NCBI GenBank assembly: GCA_903901875.1
Contig: CAIUSO010000016.1
Coordinates: forward strand, 20,519-84,518
Origin: an uncultured Geobacteraceae bacterium
GTDB taxonomy: Bacteria > Desulfobacterota > Desulfuromonadia > Geobacterales > Pseudopelobacteraceae
Direction: 5' to 3'
Length of the DNA stretch: 64,000 nucleotides
Shown: piece after piece, positions 9,532 to 18,564 of the stretch
How positions within the stretch are numbered: position 1 is the stretch's first letter
Layout of the letters: every line of letters begins with the position of its first letter
The notes under the pieces: model-generated
The model's input: the letters and a program-made list of their open reading frames with translations, nothing else
What the model was told of the DNA's origin: nothing
Databases searched by the model: none
Position numbers and translations under genes: made by a program

Positions 9532-10683
9532 TCACCCTCCTTTCAACGCCGCCGCCATCCTTTCAAGAGCTTCAGCCAACAGCACCCGACTGCAGCCAAA
9601 ATTGAGCCGGACAAATCCGGGCGCGCCAAAATCAGCCCCATCGGATAACCCGACGCCCCCCCTCTCAAAAAAACCTGCCGGATCACTGATGCCGGTTCCC
9701 CGGACGTCTATCCAGGCCAGATAGGTTGCCTCCACAGGAGCCATGGTCAATCCGGCCATCTCCCCAATTTTCTCTTCCACCAGGTCACGGTTTCCCCTCA
9801 GATAGGCCAGCAGTGACTGCCGCCACTCTTCCCCGTGTCGATAGGCCGCCTCTGCGGCGGTAAAACCAAGCAGATTGACATGGGGAACGATTCTCCCCAT
9901 CCCCTTCGTAAAGCACTTTCGTAACGTGGGATCGCTGATCACGGCAAAGGAACAGCCGAGTCCCGGAATATTATAGGTTTTGCTCGGAGCCAGCAGAGTA
10001 ATGGTGCGACGGCAGATTTCCGGCGACAGGGTGGCAATCGGTATGTGTGGTGTTCCCTCATCAAGAACCAGGCCGGCATGGATATCGTCGGAACCGATCA
10101 CCAGATCATGCCGTTCCGCACAGTCGGCCAATTGCCGCAACTCCTGCCGGGACCAGACACGCCCCACCGGATTATGGGGGCTGCAGAGCAGCAGCATTCT
10201 GGTACGGGGGGTGATGGCCCGCTCCAGAGCATCCGGGTCCACACTCCATCTGCCCTCTTCAAAGCGGAGCGGCACCGTGATCACGCCACGCCCGGACAGG
10301 GGGGGAGCCGACAGGAACGGCGGATAGATCGGCGTAAAGGTAACAACGTCGTCTCCCGTCTCTCCCACGGCCCGGCAGAGGACGTTGAGTCCACATACCA
10401 ACCCCGGCAACCAGGCCAGCCACTCCGGCCTGACCAGCCAGCCAAAATCCCTTTCCAGATGGTCCCGGACAGCATCAATCACCCCCTGCTGGGGATGACT
10501 ATAGCCGAATACGCCATGGCTGATACGCTCCTGGAGCGCATTGATTACCGCCGGGGGTGAGGCAAAGTCCATATCGGCAACCCAGAGCGGCAGAACATCC
10601 CGCCCCCCGTACCGGTCCCATTTTTCACTGCCGGTACCGGTTCGATCGATAATGGTGTCAAAATCAAAGGATGAATGGCCCAT
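9532..10683 (-). CDS. PatB/MalY-type PLP-dependent aminotransferase (cystathionine beta-lyase-like)
   Basis: Fold-type I PLP enzyme of the MalY/PatB group, whose characterised members are C-S lyases acting on cystathionine or cysteine conjugates, or aminotransferases. From the ATG at 10681-10683 (AAGGA 9 bases upstream) it has 383 residues. An upstream in-frame extension of 43 codons has no family similarity. Typical features are 'DRTGTGSEKWDRYGGRDVLPLWVADMDFASPP', 'LCSPHNPVGRVW', 'GSDDIHAGLVL' and the Schiff-base lysine K235 in 'LAPSKTYNIPGL'. The substrate cannot be told from sequence. It is divergent from argC with a gap of about 240 bases. Confidence 0.88.
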   Translation of the reverse strand: MGHSSFDFDTIIDRTGTGSEKWDRYGGRDVLPLWVADMDFASPPAVINALQERISHGVFGYSHPQQGVIDAVRDHLERDFGWLVRPEWLAWLPGLVCGLNVLCRAVGETGDDVVTFTPIYPPFLSAPPLSGRGVITVPLRFEEGRWSVDPDALERAITPRTRMLLLCSPHNPVGRVWSRQELRQLADCAERHDLVIGSDDIHAGLVLDEGTPHIPIATLSPEICRRTITLLAPSKTYNIPGLGCSFAVISDPTLRKCFTKGMGRIVPHVNLLGFTAAEAAYRHGEEWRQSLLAYLRGNRDLVEEKIGEMAGLTMAPVEATYLAWIDVRGTGISDPAGFFERGGVGLSDGADFGAPGFVRLNFGCSRVLLAEALERMAAALKGG

Positions 10684-10922
10684 GGTTATTCTTTCCTTAA
10701 TCCGACCTGTTTGTTCATAGGCGTTGATCTCCATGTCGTCACTGTTTAAAAGAGGACCGATGATACCAAGTTGTTGCGCCGGAAGAAAGGAAAGAGTGAT
10801 CTCTGACCACAATATACCTGTTTCCGATTGAACTATCTTCTCCCTTGGTGCTATTCTCCCTTCATGGGAGGTTGTGGGATTTTACTCTGCTTCCTCCACC
10901 GATCACCGAAAGGAGTTTCCCC

Positions 10923-11963
10923 ATGATAAAGGTCGCCATTGTCGGTGCCAGCGGTTATACCGGACTGGAGCTTATCAGAATCCTTCACTGCCACCCCGGG
11001 GTGACGGTCACCTGCCTCACCTCGGAACAGAGTGCCGGAAAAAGTATTGCAGAGGTGTTCCCGACCCTGCGGGGACGCTGCGAGATAATTCTGGAACCTC
11101 TCGATCCCCGTGCGGTTGCTGAAAAGGCCGACATCATCTTCACCGCCCTCCCCCACAAGGCGGCCATGGCGGTTGTCCCGACCTTCCTCGCGCTGGGCAA
11201 AAAAGTCATCGACCTCTCCGCCGATTACCGTCTCACCGATCCGGCCATCTATGGGGAATGGTACGAACCCCATCAGGACACCGAAAACCTGAAACACGCT
11301 ATCTACGGCTCACCCGAGCTCAGGCGGGAGAGTATCAGGGGGGCACAGCTGATTGCCAACCCGGGGTGTTATCCGACCAGCATCATCCTTGCCCTGGCAC
11401 CGCTGCTGAAAGAGCGGCTCCTTGACCTGACCACCATCATCGCCGACTCAGCCTCCGGCGTTACCGGTGCCGGGCGGGCGGCCAAGGTTGACAGCCTCTA
11501 CTGTGAAGTCAATGAGGGGTACAAGGCCTACGGCGTCGGCGGCCTCCATCGCCACACACCGGAGATCGAGCAGGAGCTTTCCCTGTTGGCAGGTGGACAG
11601 GTGACCATGACCTTCACCCCCCATCTGGTACCGATGGACCGGGGCATTCTTTCGACGGTCTACGCGTCGCCCCTCACACCGCTCACCACGGAAGGGCTTG
11701 TTACTCTCTACCGGGAATTTTACGACGGCGAGCCCTTTGTCAGGGTTCTCGGCGCCGGTAATCTCCCCTCAACCGCCTTTGTGCGGGGCTCAAATTTCTG
11801 CGACATCGCCCCCCTGATTGACCGACGCACCGGGCGGGTCATCGTGGTTTCAGCCATTGACAACCTGATGAAGGGTGCTTCCGGACAGGCGGTTCAGAAC
11901 ATGAACCTGCTCTGCGGTTTCTCCGAAACCACCGGTCTTGATGGCCTGGCACTGTTTCCCTGA
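10923..11963 (+). CDS. argC: N-acetyl-gamma-glutamyl-phosphate reductase
   Basis: Third enzyme of arginine biosynthesis: NADPH-dependent reduction of N-acetyl-glutamyl phosphate to the semialdehyde. I use the ATG at 10923 ('[21 protein letters not shown]') with AAAGGAG 8 bases upstream, giving 346 residues; the frame is open 26 codons further up without homology. The Rossmann motif GASGYTG, the catalytic cysteine C149 in 'ANPGCYPTS' and '[11 protein letters not shown]' are all in place. The YgiQ-type gene starts 3 bases after the stop, so the two are co-transcribed. Confidence 0.96.
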   Translation: MIKVAIVGASGYTGLELIRILHCHPGVTVTCLTSEQSAGKSIAEVFPTLRGRCEIILEPLDPRAVAEKADIIFTALPHKAAMAVVPTFLALGKKVIDLSADYRLTDPAIYGEWYEPHQDTENLKHAIYGSPELRRESIRGAQLIANPGCYPTSIILALAPLLKERLLDLTTIIADSASGVTGAGRAAKVDSLYCEVNEGYKAYGVGGLHRHTPEIEQELSLLAGGQVTMTFTPHLVPMDRGILSTVYASPLTPLTTEGLVTLYREFYDGEPFVRVLGAGNLPSTAFVRGSNFCDIAPLIDRRTGRVIVVSAIDNLMKGASGQAVQNMNLLCGFSETTGLDGLALFP

Positions 11964-11966
11964 CCG

Positions 11967-13787
11967 ATGGCATTTATTCCGACCTCACCGGAGGAGATGA
12001 AGCAACGGGGATGGCAGTGCTGTGACGTCATCTTTGTCAGTGGTGATGCGTATATCGACCACCCCGCCTTCGGCGTGCCGCTGCTGGCCCGCTGGCTGGA
12101 AAGCCACGGCTTTCGGGTCGGCATCATAGCCCAACCGGACTGGCGTTCCAAGGAGCCGTTCATGGTGCTGGGGCGGCCTGAGCTTTTCTTTGCCGTATCG
12201 GCAGGTGCCATGGATTCCCTCGTGGCCCATTACACCCCGGCCCGCAAACTACGCCATGACGACGCCTACACACCGGGCAACCGCCATGGTGCCCGTCCTA
12301 ATCGGGCAACCATGGTGTACACCTCCCGCATCAAAGAGGCTTTCAAGGACGTGCCGGTGGTCATCGGCGGCATTGAAGCCTCCCTGCGCCGTTTTGCCCA
12401 CTACGATTACTGGGAGAACAAGGTACGCCGCTCCATCCTGTTTGATGCAAAGGCCGACCTGCTGATCTACGGCATGGCGGAACGGGCCCTCTTGGAAGTG
12501 GCCACACGGATGAAAAAAGGTGAATCTCTGGATGAAATACGGGATGTACGCGGAACAGCGTTCAGAACCGGCCTCCCGGAGCAGGAGCAGGCGGACCAGG
12601 TGCTTATTCCCTCCTTCGAAGAGGTCACCGCGTCAAAGGAGCTTTTTGCCGAAGCCTTCCGCACCGCCTACCGGAACCAGAACCCCTGGTCGGCCCGGAG
12701 CATTATCCAGATCCATGGCACCCGGGCCCTCTTCTGCCCCCCCCCGCCCCTGCCGCTGACCGAAGAGGAAATGGACCGGGTCTACGCCCTCCCCTTTGAA
12801 AAGGCTCCCCACCCGTCTTACCAGGAAGCCATTCCGGCGTGGGAACAGATCAAAGCCTCCATCACCAGCCACCGGGGCTGTTTCGGCGGCTGTGCCTTCT
12901 GTGCCATCACCATGCACCAGGGAAAAACCATCCAGTCACGCAGTAAAAGTTCCGTCCTCCGGGAAATTGAAGCGTTAACCCGTACTGCATGGTTCCGTGG
13001 CACCGTCAGCGATGTGGGGGGACCGACGGCCAACATGTACGGCCTGAACTGCGGTAACCATACCGCCATGAAGATATGTCAGCGGGAGAGTTGTATTTTT
13101 CCGGCAATCTGCCGCCATCTCAACTGTGACGACACGGCGGCGGTGGCACTGTTGCAGGGGGCCCGCTCCCTGCCGGGTGTACGCCATACCGCCGTCTCTT
13201 CCGGCGTCCGGTACGATCTGCTGGAAAAGCAGCCGGCATATTTTCGGGAACTGACCGGCCACCAGGTAAGCGGCCTGCTCAAGATCGCCCCCGAGCACCT
13301 GCTGGACCATGTTACCGACGTGATGCGCAAACCGGGTAAAAAGTCTTTTGAAACTTTTTGCCGCCAATTCCGCGACGAAAGCGACCGACTTGGCAAAAAG
13401 CAGTATCTGGTCCCCTACCTGATCTCGGGGCACCCGGGGTGTACGCTGGCCGACATGCTGGAACTGGCCCTCACCCTCAAGAGAATGGGCATCACCGTGG
13501 AGCAGGTGCAGGATTTCACCCCCACCCCCGGCACCATCGCCACCTGCATGTTCCACTGCGGAACCGACCCCATGACCGGGAAAGCGGTTTTCTGCGCTAC
13601 CACCGATCGGGACAAGGGATTACAGAAGTCCCTCCTGCTCTGGCATATACCTTCCGAACAGGCAAAAGTCCGCGAGGCCCTGAAAATACTGGGGCGAGAA
13701 GACGCAGCGGCACTCCTCTTCGGCACCAGGGTTCCTGATCGACGAACAGCAGCACCGGGAAAAAATACAAAAAAAAGGGCCCGCTAA
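11967..13787 (+). CDS. YgiQ family radical SAM protein
   Basis: A 606-residue member of the YgiQ (UPF0313) radical-SAM family, whose function is not established. It begins with the family-specific N-terminal domain ('[30 protein letters not shown]'), and '[22 protein letters not shown]' follows. The radical-SAM cluster motif is C305/C309/C312 in '[13 protein letters not shown]'. The C-terminal part includes '[17 protein letters not shown]'. It is translationally close to argC (3-base gap), an arrangement I believe recurs in Geobacter relatives. Its last codons overlap the terminator used by the convergent cspA. Confidence 0.92.
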   Translation: MAFIPTSPEEMKQRGWQCCDVIFVSGDAYIDHPAFGVPLLARWLESHGFRVGIIAQPDWRSKEPFMVLGRPELFFAVSAGAMDSLVAHYTPARKLRHDDAYTPGNRHGARPNRATMVYTSRIKEAFKDVPVVIGGIEASLRRFAHYDYWENKVRRSILFDAKADLLIYGMAERALLEVATRMKKGESLDEIRDVRGTAFRTGLPEQEQADQVLIPSFEEVTASKELFAEAFRTAYRNQNPWSARSIIQIHGTRALFCPPPPLPLTEEEMDRVYALPFEKAPHPSYQEAIPAWEQIKASITSHRGCFGGCAFCAITMHQGKTIQSRSKSSVLREIEALTRTAWFRGTVSDVGGPTANMYGLNCGNHTAMKICQRESCIFPAICRHLNCDDTAAVALLQGARSLPGVRHTAVSSGVRYDLLEKQPAYFRELTGHQVSGLLKIAPEHLLDHVTDVMRKPGKKSFETFCRQFRDESDRLGKKQYLVPYLISGHPGCTLADMLELALTLKRMGITVEQVQDFTPTPGTIATCMFHCGTDPMTGKAVFCATTDRDKGLQKSLLLWHIPSEQAKVREALKILGREDAAALLFGTRVPDRRTAAPGKNTKKRAR

Positions 13788-13800
13788 CCAGCGGACCCTT
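13769..13800 (-). terminator. Rho-independent terminator of cspA
   Basis: Read on the minus strand, AAGGGTCCGCT-GGTT-AGCGGGCCCTT forms an 11-base stem with one G-T wobble and a GGTT loop, followed by a run of T. It overlaps the end of the convergent YgiQ gene. Confidence 0.85.
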
Positions 13801-13826
13801 CGTAACACCATCAAATATACCGATGA

Positions 13827-14027
13827 TTATTTCTTTACTACGTTAGCGGCCTGAAGCCCTTTCGGACCCTGGGTGATTTCAAAAGAAACCGCATCGCCTT
13901 CGGCAAGTGATTTGAAGCCTTCACCGGTGATTGCGGAGAAGTGTACGAAAACATCCTCGCCACCTTCCTGCTCGATGAAACCAAAACCCTTTGTGTCGTT
14001 GAACCATTTAACTTTACCCTGTGCCAT
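13827..14027 (-). CDS. Cold-shock protein CspA family
   Basis: Single OB-fold nucleic-acid-binding protein of 66 residues. From the ATG at 14025-14027 (AAGGAGG 9 bases upstream) it reads '[33 protein letters not shown]', containing the RNP1 (KGFGFI) and RNP2 (VFVHF) motifs, and ends '[10 protein letters not shown]'. Members act as RNA chaperones during cold shock or growth. About 200 bases of non-coding sequence upstream (14028-14226) could hold a long regulated 5' leader, as in other cold-shock genes. The paralogue number is unknown, so no cspA/B/C letter is assigned. Confidence 0.95.
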   Translation of the reverse strand: MAQGKVKWFNDTKGFGFIEQEGGEDVFVHFSAITGEGFKSLAEGDAVSFEITQGPKGLQAANVVKK

Positions 14028-14226
14028 TTCCTGCCTCCTTGTGTTGTCCGGGCCATGCCGGAACCTGTGGTTACCGCTAAAGTTTCTGGAGTCTGATGCA
14101 GGAAAAGCGCAAAGCCTGGTCAAACACGTCCTACTTGCAACGTTCTGCAAAAACTTCCGAAACTGCGTGCGTGCCCGAGTCGTGTATCACAGCAATAATG
14201 CAGGTGTCAAGACAATTTGCAAACAA

Positions 14227-14820
14227 TCAGGGTGCCTTCAACTCCTCATTCTTGCTCTGGAGTTTCTTTACCAGCCGTTCATAGCCGCTGGAAGTGATTA
14301 TTTTATTGAATTGACTCCGGTAATTGGAGACCAGACTTACCCCTTCAATCACCACGTCATACACCATCCACTTGCCGTTTTGTTTAAAGAGGTGATAATC
14401 GAGGGTAAACTCGTCCCGATTGGCGGTCACGACCTTTGACTTAACAACCGAATGACTGTCATCATCGAGTAATTCTTTCAGGTAGACAATTTTTTCATTA
14501 TTGTACGACTCAATTTTCCCGGCATAGGAATTTTCAAGCAGCGTGGCAAACAGCTCCGCAAACTGCTTTTTCTCAGCCGGCGTCCGCACGGTCCAATGCT
14601 TTCCCAGTGACAGTTTAGCCATCTCCGAGTAATCAAACATAGCACTGATGGTCTTTTTTAACGCCTGCCGACGCTTGACCTCATGGGTTCTCATGTTATT
14701 GTCGCCAACGATACGCACGACCTCATCAACGGTTTTTTTGACATCATCGGTGGGCCCCGCCAGGGCCGCCGAAACGGCAAATACAGACAGCACCCATCCC
14801 AGTAGAATTCGCTTAAACAT
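14227..14820 (-). CDS. mlaC: MlaC/Ttg2D family periplasmic phospholipid-binding protein
   Basis: Periplasmic lipid shuttle of the Mla pathway. It has 197 residues with a Sec signal peptide (cleavage after about 'SAALAG', residue 22). The mature chain shows the family motifs 'FDYSEMAKLSLGKHWTVRTPAEKKQFAELFATLLENSY' (read as several short blocks) and 'GKWMVYDVVIEGVSLVSNYRSQF'. It is the last gene of the mlaE-mlaF-mlaD-tolC-mlaC operon, 11 bases after the TolC gene. In the E. coli system MlaC carries phospholipid between the MlaFEDB complex and the outer-membrane MlaA; no mlaA is in this window. Confidence 0.93.
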   Translation of the reverse strand: MFKRILLGWVLSVFAVSAALAGPTDDVKKTVDEVVRIVGDNNMRTHEVKRRQALKKTISAMFDYSEMAKLSLGKHWTVRTPAEKKQFAELFATLLENSYAGKIESYNNEKIVYLKELLDDDSHSVVKSKVVTANRDEFTLDYHLFKQNGKWMVYDVVIEGVSLVSNYRSQFNKIITSSGYERLVKKLQSKNEELKAP

Positions 14821-14831
14821 GGTACCTCCGG

Positions 14832-16211
14832 TTATTTTTCTAACGCTCTCAATGGTTCATTGGTGGCATAATCAAGGTTGGCAGCGGCTATTTTGTAGTT
14901 ATAGAGCGACTTGAAATAGTCAGCCCGCATGCTGGAGTAGGCCTGCAACGCCTCAAATATTTCCTTGGCAGGCCCCATGCCGAAGTCGAAGTTGGCAATG
15001 GCGGTCACCGCCCATTTTTTTGCATTCAAATAGGCACCACGGGTGGCAGTGACACTGTTTTTGGCCTCTACCATATCCAGATAATACATTTTTACCTGAA
15101 GCGGAATATTGGCTTCGGCATAGTCGCGGGTACTCAGGAGCCGGTTGTACTGGGCCCGTTCGCCGGCCACCTTTGAGCCGGTAATGCCAAAGTCCAGCTT
15201 CCAGCGGGCACCGATGGCCACACCCGCCACCATATGATTGAAGGGGTCGCTCAGGTAGGGATTCTGAACGCTATCGCGCCCGTCAGCATAGGCCCATGAG
15301 ACCAGCCCCCCCAGAAAAATATCGGGATAATAATTGGCCTTGGCCGCTTCCACCAGGGCGGAACGGGCCTTGAGACCTTCAGCTATTTGCAAGAGTTCCG
15401 GGCGACGGCGACGGGCATGGTCGATAAAGGTATCAAGGGAAGGAATATCAGTATCAGCAATGGTAAGCCGTTCAGCCCCCACCTCCAGCGGAGCGTCAAC
15501 CCCCAGCCCCATGCGGGCCCGCAGGGCCGACAGGGCCAGGGATTCACCTTTTTTAGCTTCCTCAAGATACTTTGAGGCAACGCCGGAAAAGGCATCCAGC
15601 TTATAGAGGTCCATCTCATCAACCGTATCAGACCCCTGGTCAAGGAGCTTCTTCGCCTTCTCCCGGGCCCTGATAAGGATCTCCTCCACCTCCAGCACCA
15701 GCTCTTTCATCTCCCGAGCAAGCAACAGACCGTTGTAATACTCATGGACCTTCTGGACGATCTCATTGGCCCGCTGCTGCTTGCGGGAACGGTCAACCGC
15801 CATACCATGGGTGGCCGCCTTCATGTTTTCCGATATTTTACCAAAGGTGTACAGGGGCTGAATGATCGTGGCATCGGCACTGGTAAACCAGGTAAGTGAG
15901 TTGATGCTGAAAGGGATATCGGCGGCAATACCCGGCATAATATCCTGACGGGAAGCGGTCGGTGCCGGCCCCACCAGTGTCGTCACCGACAGCTGAGGAA
16001 AACGGTAGGAACTGGCCTCATCAAGCTTACTCTTGGCAAGGGCGATGTCCTGATCCGCCTCTCCCAGCTCAGGCGCTGTTTTCAGGGCCATGCGGATACA
16101 GTCATCAACTCCCAGTACCGCCGGGGGGGCCGGACTCTCACCGGCCAGGACATTGCTGTTCACGGAAAGAAACAGCAGAAAAACTATACAAAAGTTTTTA
16201 CTCAATTTCAT
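14832..16211 (-). CDS. TolC family outer-membrane efflux protein (in mla operon)
   Basis: A 459-residue outer-membrane factor with a signal peptide (to about residue 23, 'NVLAG'). It has the duplicated TolC helical repeat: 'LGVDDCIRMALKTAPELGEADQDIALAKSKLDEA' near the start and 'TAIANFDFGMGPAKEIFEALQAYSSMRADYFKSLYNYKIAAANLDYA' near the end (given here as several motifs). Trimers of this family form channel-tunnels spanning the outer membrane and periplasm. Its position between mlaD and mlaC suggests a role in lipid or solvent trafficking, but it could also be the outer-membrane partner of the type I transporter at 53.9 kb, which has no TolC gene next to it. Confidence 0.9.
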   Translation of the reverse strand: MKLSKNFCIVFLLFLSVNSNVLAGESPAPPAVLGVDDCIRMALKTAPELGEADQDIALAKSKLDEASSYRFPQLSVTTLVGPAPTASRQDIMPGIAADIPFSINSLTWFTSADATIIQPLYTFGKISENMKAATHGMAVDRSRKQQRANEIVQKVHEYYNGLLLAREMKELVLEVEEILIRAREKAKKLLDQGSDTVDEMDLYKLDAFSGVASKYLEEAKKGESLALSALRARMGLGVDAPLEVGAERLTIADTDIPSLDTFIDHARRRRPELLQIAEGLKARSALVEAAKANYYPDIFLGGLVSWAYADGRDSVQNPYLSDPFNHMVAGVAIGARWKLDFGITGSKVAGERAQYNRLLSTRDYAEANIPLQVKMYYLDMVEAKNSVTATRGAYLNAKKWAVTAIANFDFGMGPAKEIFEALQAYSSMRADYFKSLYNYKIAAANLDYATNEPLRALEK

Positions 16212-16236
16212 ACCTACTTCCCAATGCCAATGGCTA

Positions 16237-16704
16237 TTATTCTACCTTGCCATGTATAAATTTACTGACCAGCTCTTCAATGTCAATTGCCGACTCGGTT
16301 TCACGGATTTTCCCGTTGTTTTTCAACATGACATCGGAGCCACCCGACCGCAGTTTAATGAATTTGTCGCCGATGATGCCACTGGTCCGAACCGACGCAA
16401 TGACATCATCGGTGATCTTCACCCCCGTCTTTATTTTCAGGTAGGCCAGAGCCCGATCACCGCTTTTTTCATCCAGTGCTATCCGGTCAACCTTCCCCAC
16501 ATCGACACCGGCCACCTCAACCCGCGCCCCCGGCTTAAGCCCCGACACCGAGTCAAAGATGGCAACCACCGAATAGTAATCACCGCCGACCAGCTCCATC
16601 TTACCCAGCTTGATGGACACGTACCCAAGGCACAGAATACCGATCAGCATAAAGGATCCGACCATCAGTTCCAATTTAACCATGTTCATACTGGCACACC
16701 TCAC
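16237..16704 (-). CDS. mlaD: MlaD family MCE-domain protein
   Basis: Periplasm-facing, membrane-anchored MCE-domain subunit of the Mla lipid ABC complex (155 residues). The N-terminal helix (about residues 8-29, 'MVGSFMLIGILCLGYVSIKL') anchors it. The MCE core has 'FDSVSGLKPGARVEVAGVDVGKV' and 'VRTSGIIGDKFIKLRSGG'. Family members form a hexameric ring with a hydrophobic tunnel for lipid. The gene is 5 bases after mlaF and 25 bases before the tolC-type gene. Confidence 0.95.
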   Translation of the reverse strand: MRCASMNMVKLELMVGSFMLIGILCLGYVSIKLGKMELVGGDYYSVVAIFDSVSGLKPGARVEVAGVDVGKVDRIALDEKSGDRALAYLKIKTGVKITDDVIASVRTSGIIGDKFIKLRSGGSDVMLKNNGKIRETESAIDIEELVSKFIHGKVE

Positions 16705-16709
16705 AGGTA

Positions 16710-17456
16710 CTAAATCATCTGAATCGGGCCATCCAGACTTCCGCTGATAAACTGGCGAATGGCCGGGTCAACGGAGTTCCGGATTTCGTCCGGCGTTCCA
16801 TGTTGTAAAATTTTACCCTGGAACAGCATGGCTACATTCTGGGCCACATCGAAAATATCCGGAATTTCGTGGGAGACGATCACCGCCGTAAAACCAAATT
16901 TCCCATGGGTATCAATAATGAGCTGATGTATGGCCCGTTTTATGATCGGGTCCAGGCCGGTGGTCGGCTCGTCAAAGAGAATAATTTTCGGTTCCAGTAC
17001 CACGGCACGGGCCAGCCCGACCCGTTTTTTCATACCACCGGACAGCTCATCCGGATATTTGTGCTCAATATTTTTCAGCCCCACATCTTCGAGGGCGGAG
17101 AGCACCCGTGAGCGGATTTGATCCCTGCCAAGGGTGGTTTTTTCCTGCAGGGGAAAGGCGACATTTTCAAAAACCGTCATGGAGTCAAACAGTGCCACGT
17201 TCTGGAACAGCATGCCAAACTTTTCCCGTATCCGGTTCAGCTCCCCGCGCCCCACGTTAACGATACTCTCACCATCCACTGCCACGGCACCACTATCGGG
17301 CTGCAGCAATCCGATCAGGTGTTTCAGGAGCACGCTCTTCCCTTCGCCGCTCGGTCCGATAATCGCCGTTATCTTACCCGCAGGGATATCAAGATCAAGG
17401 CCATCCAGAACCTTTTGCGCTCCAAAGGACTTATGAACATTGCGCAGAGTAATCAT
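16710..17456 (-). CDS. mlaF: MlaF, ATP-binding subunit of the Mla lipid ABC transporter
   Basis: Cytoplasmic ATPase (248 residues) of the lipid-transport complex. Walker A is 'GPSGEGKSVLLK', the signature motif 'LSGGMKKRVGLARAV' has the KKR variant usual for MlaF, and Walker B 'IILFDEPTTGLDP' is followed by 'VSHEIPDIFDVA'. It begins directly after mlaE (one base between stop and start) and mlaD follows by 5 bases, so translation is likely coupled. Confidence 0.96.
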   Translation of the reverse strand: MITLRNVHKSFGAQKVLDGLDLDIPAGKITAIIGPSGEGKSVLLKHLIGLLQPDSGAVAVDGESIVNVGRGELNRIREKFGMLFQNVALFDSMTVFENVAFPLQEKTTLGRDQIRSRVLSALEDVGLKNIEHKYPDELSGGMKKRVGLARAVVLEPKIILFDEPTTGLDPIIKRAIHQLIIDTHGKFGFTAVIVSHEIPDIFDVAQNVAMLFQGKILQHGTPDEIRNSVDPAIRQFISGSLDGPIQMI

Positions 17457-17457
17457 A

Positions 17458-18219
17458 TCAGAGCAGCACCGACGTGAGGAAATAGTCCCACACTAAAATG
17501 ATGACCGAAGTCAGCACCACCGACTCGGTCGTGGCTTTGGAGACCCCCTCGGCACCATGGCCGGCATAGTATCCCTTGTAGCAGCCGATCCAGGCAATGA
17601 TGAGTCCAAAAGAAAATGACTTGGCAAAACCGGAGTAGACGTCGCGCCAGACCACCGCTTTTTCCATTTCATAGAAATAGGCCCCCGGATTAACCCCCAG
17701 CAGCTTAACCCCCACCAGCCAACCGCCGTAGATACCGATCACATCAAAAATAGCACAGAGCAGGGGAAGAGAGATCATTGCGGCGATAAATTTCGGCGTC
17801 ACCAGATACTTGAAAGGGTCAAGGGCCATGGTTTCCAGTGCGTCAATCTGTTCGGTAATCCGCATGATGCCGATCTCCGCCGTAATAGCACTGCCGGCCC
17901 GACCGGTCACCATCAGGGCAGCTAGTACCGGTCCCAGTTCACGGATCAGGGAAAGGGCCACCGCAGTGCCAAGCATCCCCTCCGATCCGAATTTGGCAAG
18001 GGTGTAATACCCCTGCAATCCCAGTACCATGCCGGTAAAAGCAGCGGTAAGAATGATCACGAACAGGGACTTGGTACCGATAAAGCGCATCTGCTTGAGC
18101 ACATTTACCAGGCTCCCCGGATGACGGAATATCATATAGAAAGAGTAGAGAAGAAACCAGCCGGTTCTGCCCAAATCCTGTACAATCGTTATGGTTGTGC
18201 TTCCCAGTGCCCGGACCAC
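17458..18219 (-). CDS. mlaE: MlaE, permease subunit of the Mla lipid ABC transporter
   Basis: Integral-membrane permease of the MlaE/YrbE family. I choose the GTG at 18217-18219, which has AAGG 8 bases upstream and gives 253 residues, the usual size. The frame is open to a TTG/ATG at 18261-18264, but no ribosome-binding site precedes it. Diagnostic blocks are 'GLQGYYTLAKFGSEGMLGTAVALSLIRELGPVLAALMVTGRAGSA' (split as successive motifs), 'ALETMALDPFKYLVTPKF' and 'GCYKGYYAGHGAEGVSKATTESVV'. It is the first gene of the mla operon. The operon promoter should lie between 18220 and the terminator at 18321. Confidence 0.92.
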   Translation of the reverse strand: MVRALGSTTITIVQDLGRTGWFLLYSFYMIFRHPGSLVNVLKQMRFIGTKSLFVIILTAAFTGMVLGLQGYYTLAKFGSEGMLGTAVALSLIRELGPVLAALMVTGRAGSAITAEIGIMRITEQIDALETMALDPFKYLVTPKFIAAMISLPLLCAIFDVIGIYGGWLVGVKLLGVNPGAYFYEMEKAVVWRDVYSGFAKSFSFGLIIAWIGCYKGYYAGHGAEGVSKATTESVVLTSVIILVWDYFLTSVLL

Positions 18220-18320
18220 GGTAATCCTTCGTTTGCAAAATAGTAACGTCCATTTATACATCAACGGCCCGGTAAAGCAAAGCGGAACTTGAGGTTCTGA
18301 ACTCCAGATCTTCCTCGACG

Positions 18321-18352
18321 TAAAAAGGGCCGGCAGGAATTCCTGCCGGCCC
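18321..18352 (-). terminator. Rho-independent terminator of dctA-RHH unit
   Basis: A perfect 26-base palindrome (18327-18352; arms GGGCCGGCAGGAA/TTCCTGCCGGCCC) is followed on the minus strand by TTTTTA. It lies 20 bases after the small ribbon-helix-helix gene and insulates it from the mla operon downstream. Confidence 0.93.
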
Positions 18353-18371
18353 CGGTAAAAACGGAGGCTGC

Positions 18372-18548
18372 TCAGATAGTTGTCACCGGTGACACCTCCC
18401 GGGAATAGAGGAGGATGGCCTCCCGCATCACCTTTGAGAGGCTTTTCCGGGTTCGCCGGGTCACCTCCTCCAGCGCAGCCTTTTCCTGATCGGTAACCCG
18501 GAGGGACACCACGTTATAGCGGGGATTATCTTTGTGTACGTTCGGCAT
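18372..18548 (-). CDS. Small ribbon-helix-helix (CopG-like) DNA-binding protein
   Basis: A 58-residue ORF from an ATG at 18546-18548, preceded by GGGGGGA. It begins 'MPNVHKDNPRYNVVSLRVTD', with a beta strand 'YNVVSLRVT' followed by two helices ('QEKAALEEVTRRT' and 'SLSKVMREAILLYSREV'), the ribbon-helix-helix layout. Such proteins dimerise and bind DNA with the N-terminal strand. The gene follows dctA by 16 bases and both end at the same terminator, so it is co-expressed with the transporter. The target is unknown; autoregulation or fine tuning of dctA is possible but unproven. No toxin gene is adjacent. Confidence 0.82.
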   Translation of the reverse strand: MPNVHKDNPRYNVVSLRVTDQEKAALEEVTRRTRKSLSKVMREAILLYSREVSPVTTI

Positions 18549-18564
18549 AACTCAACATCCCCCC

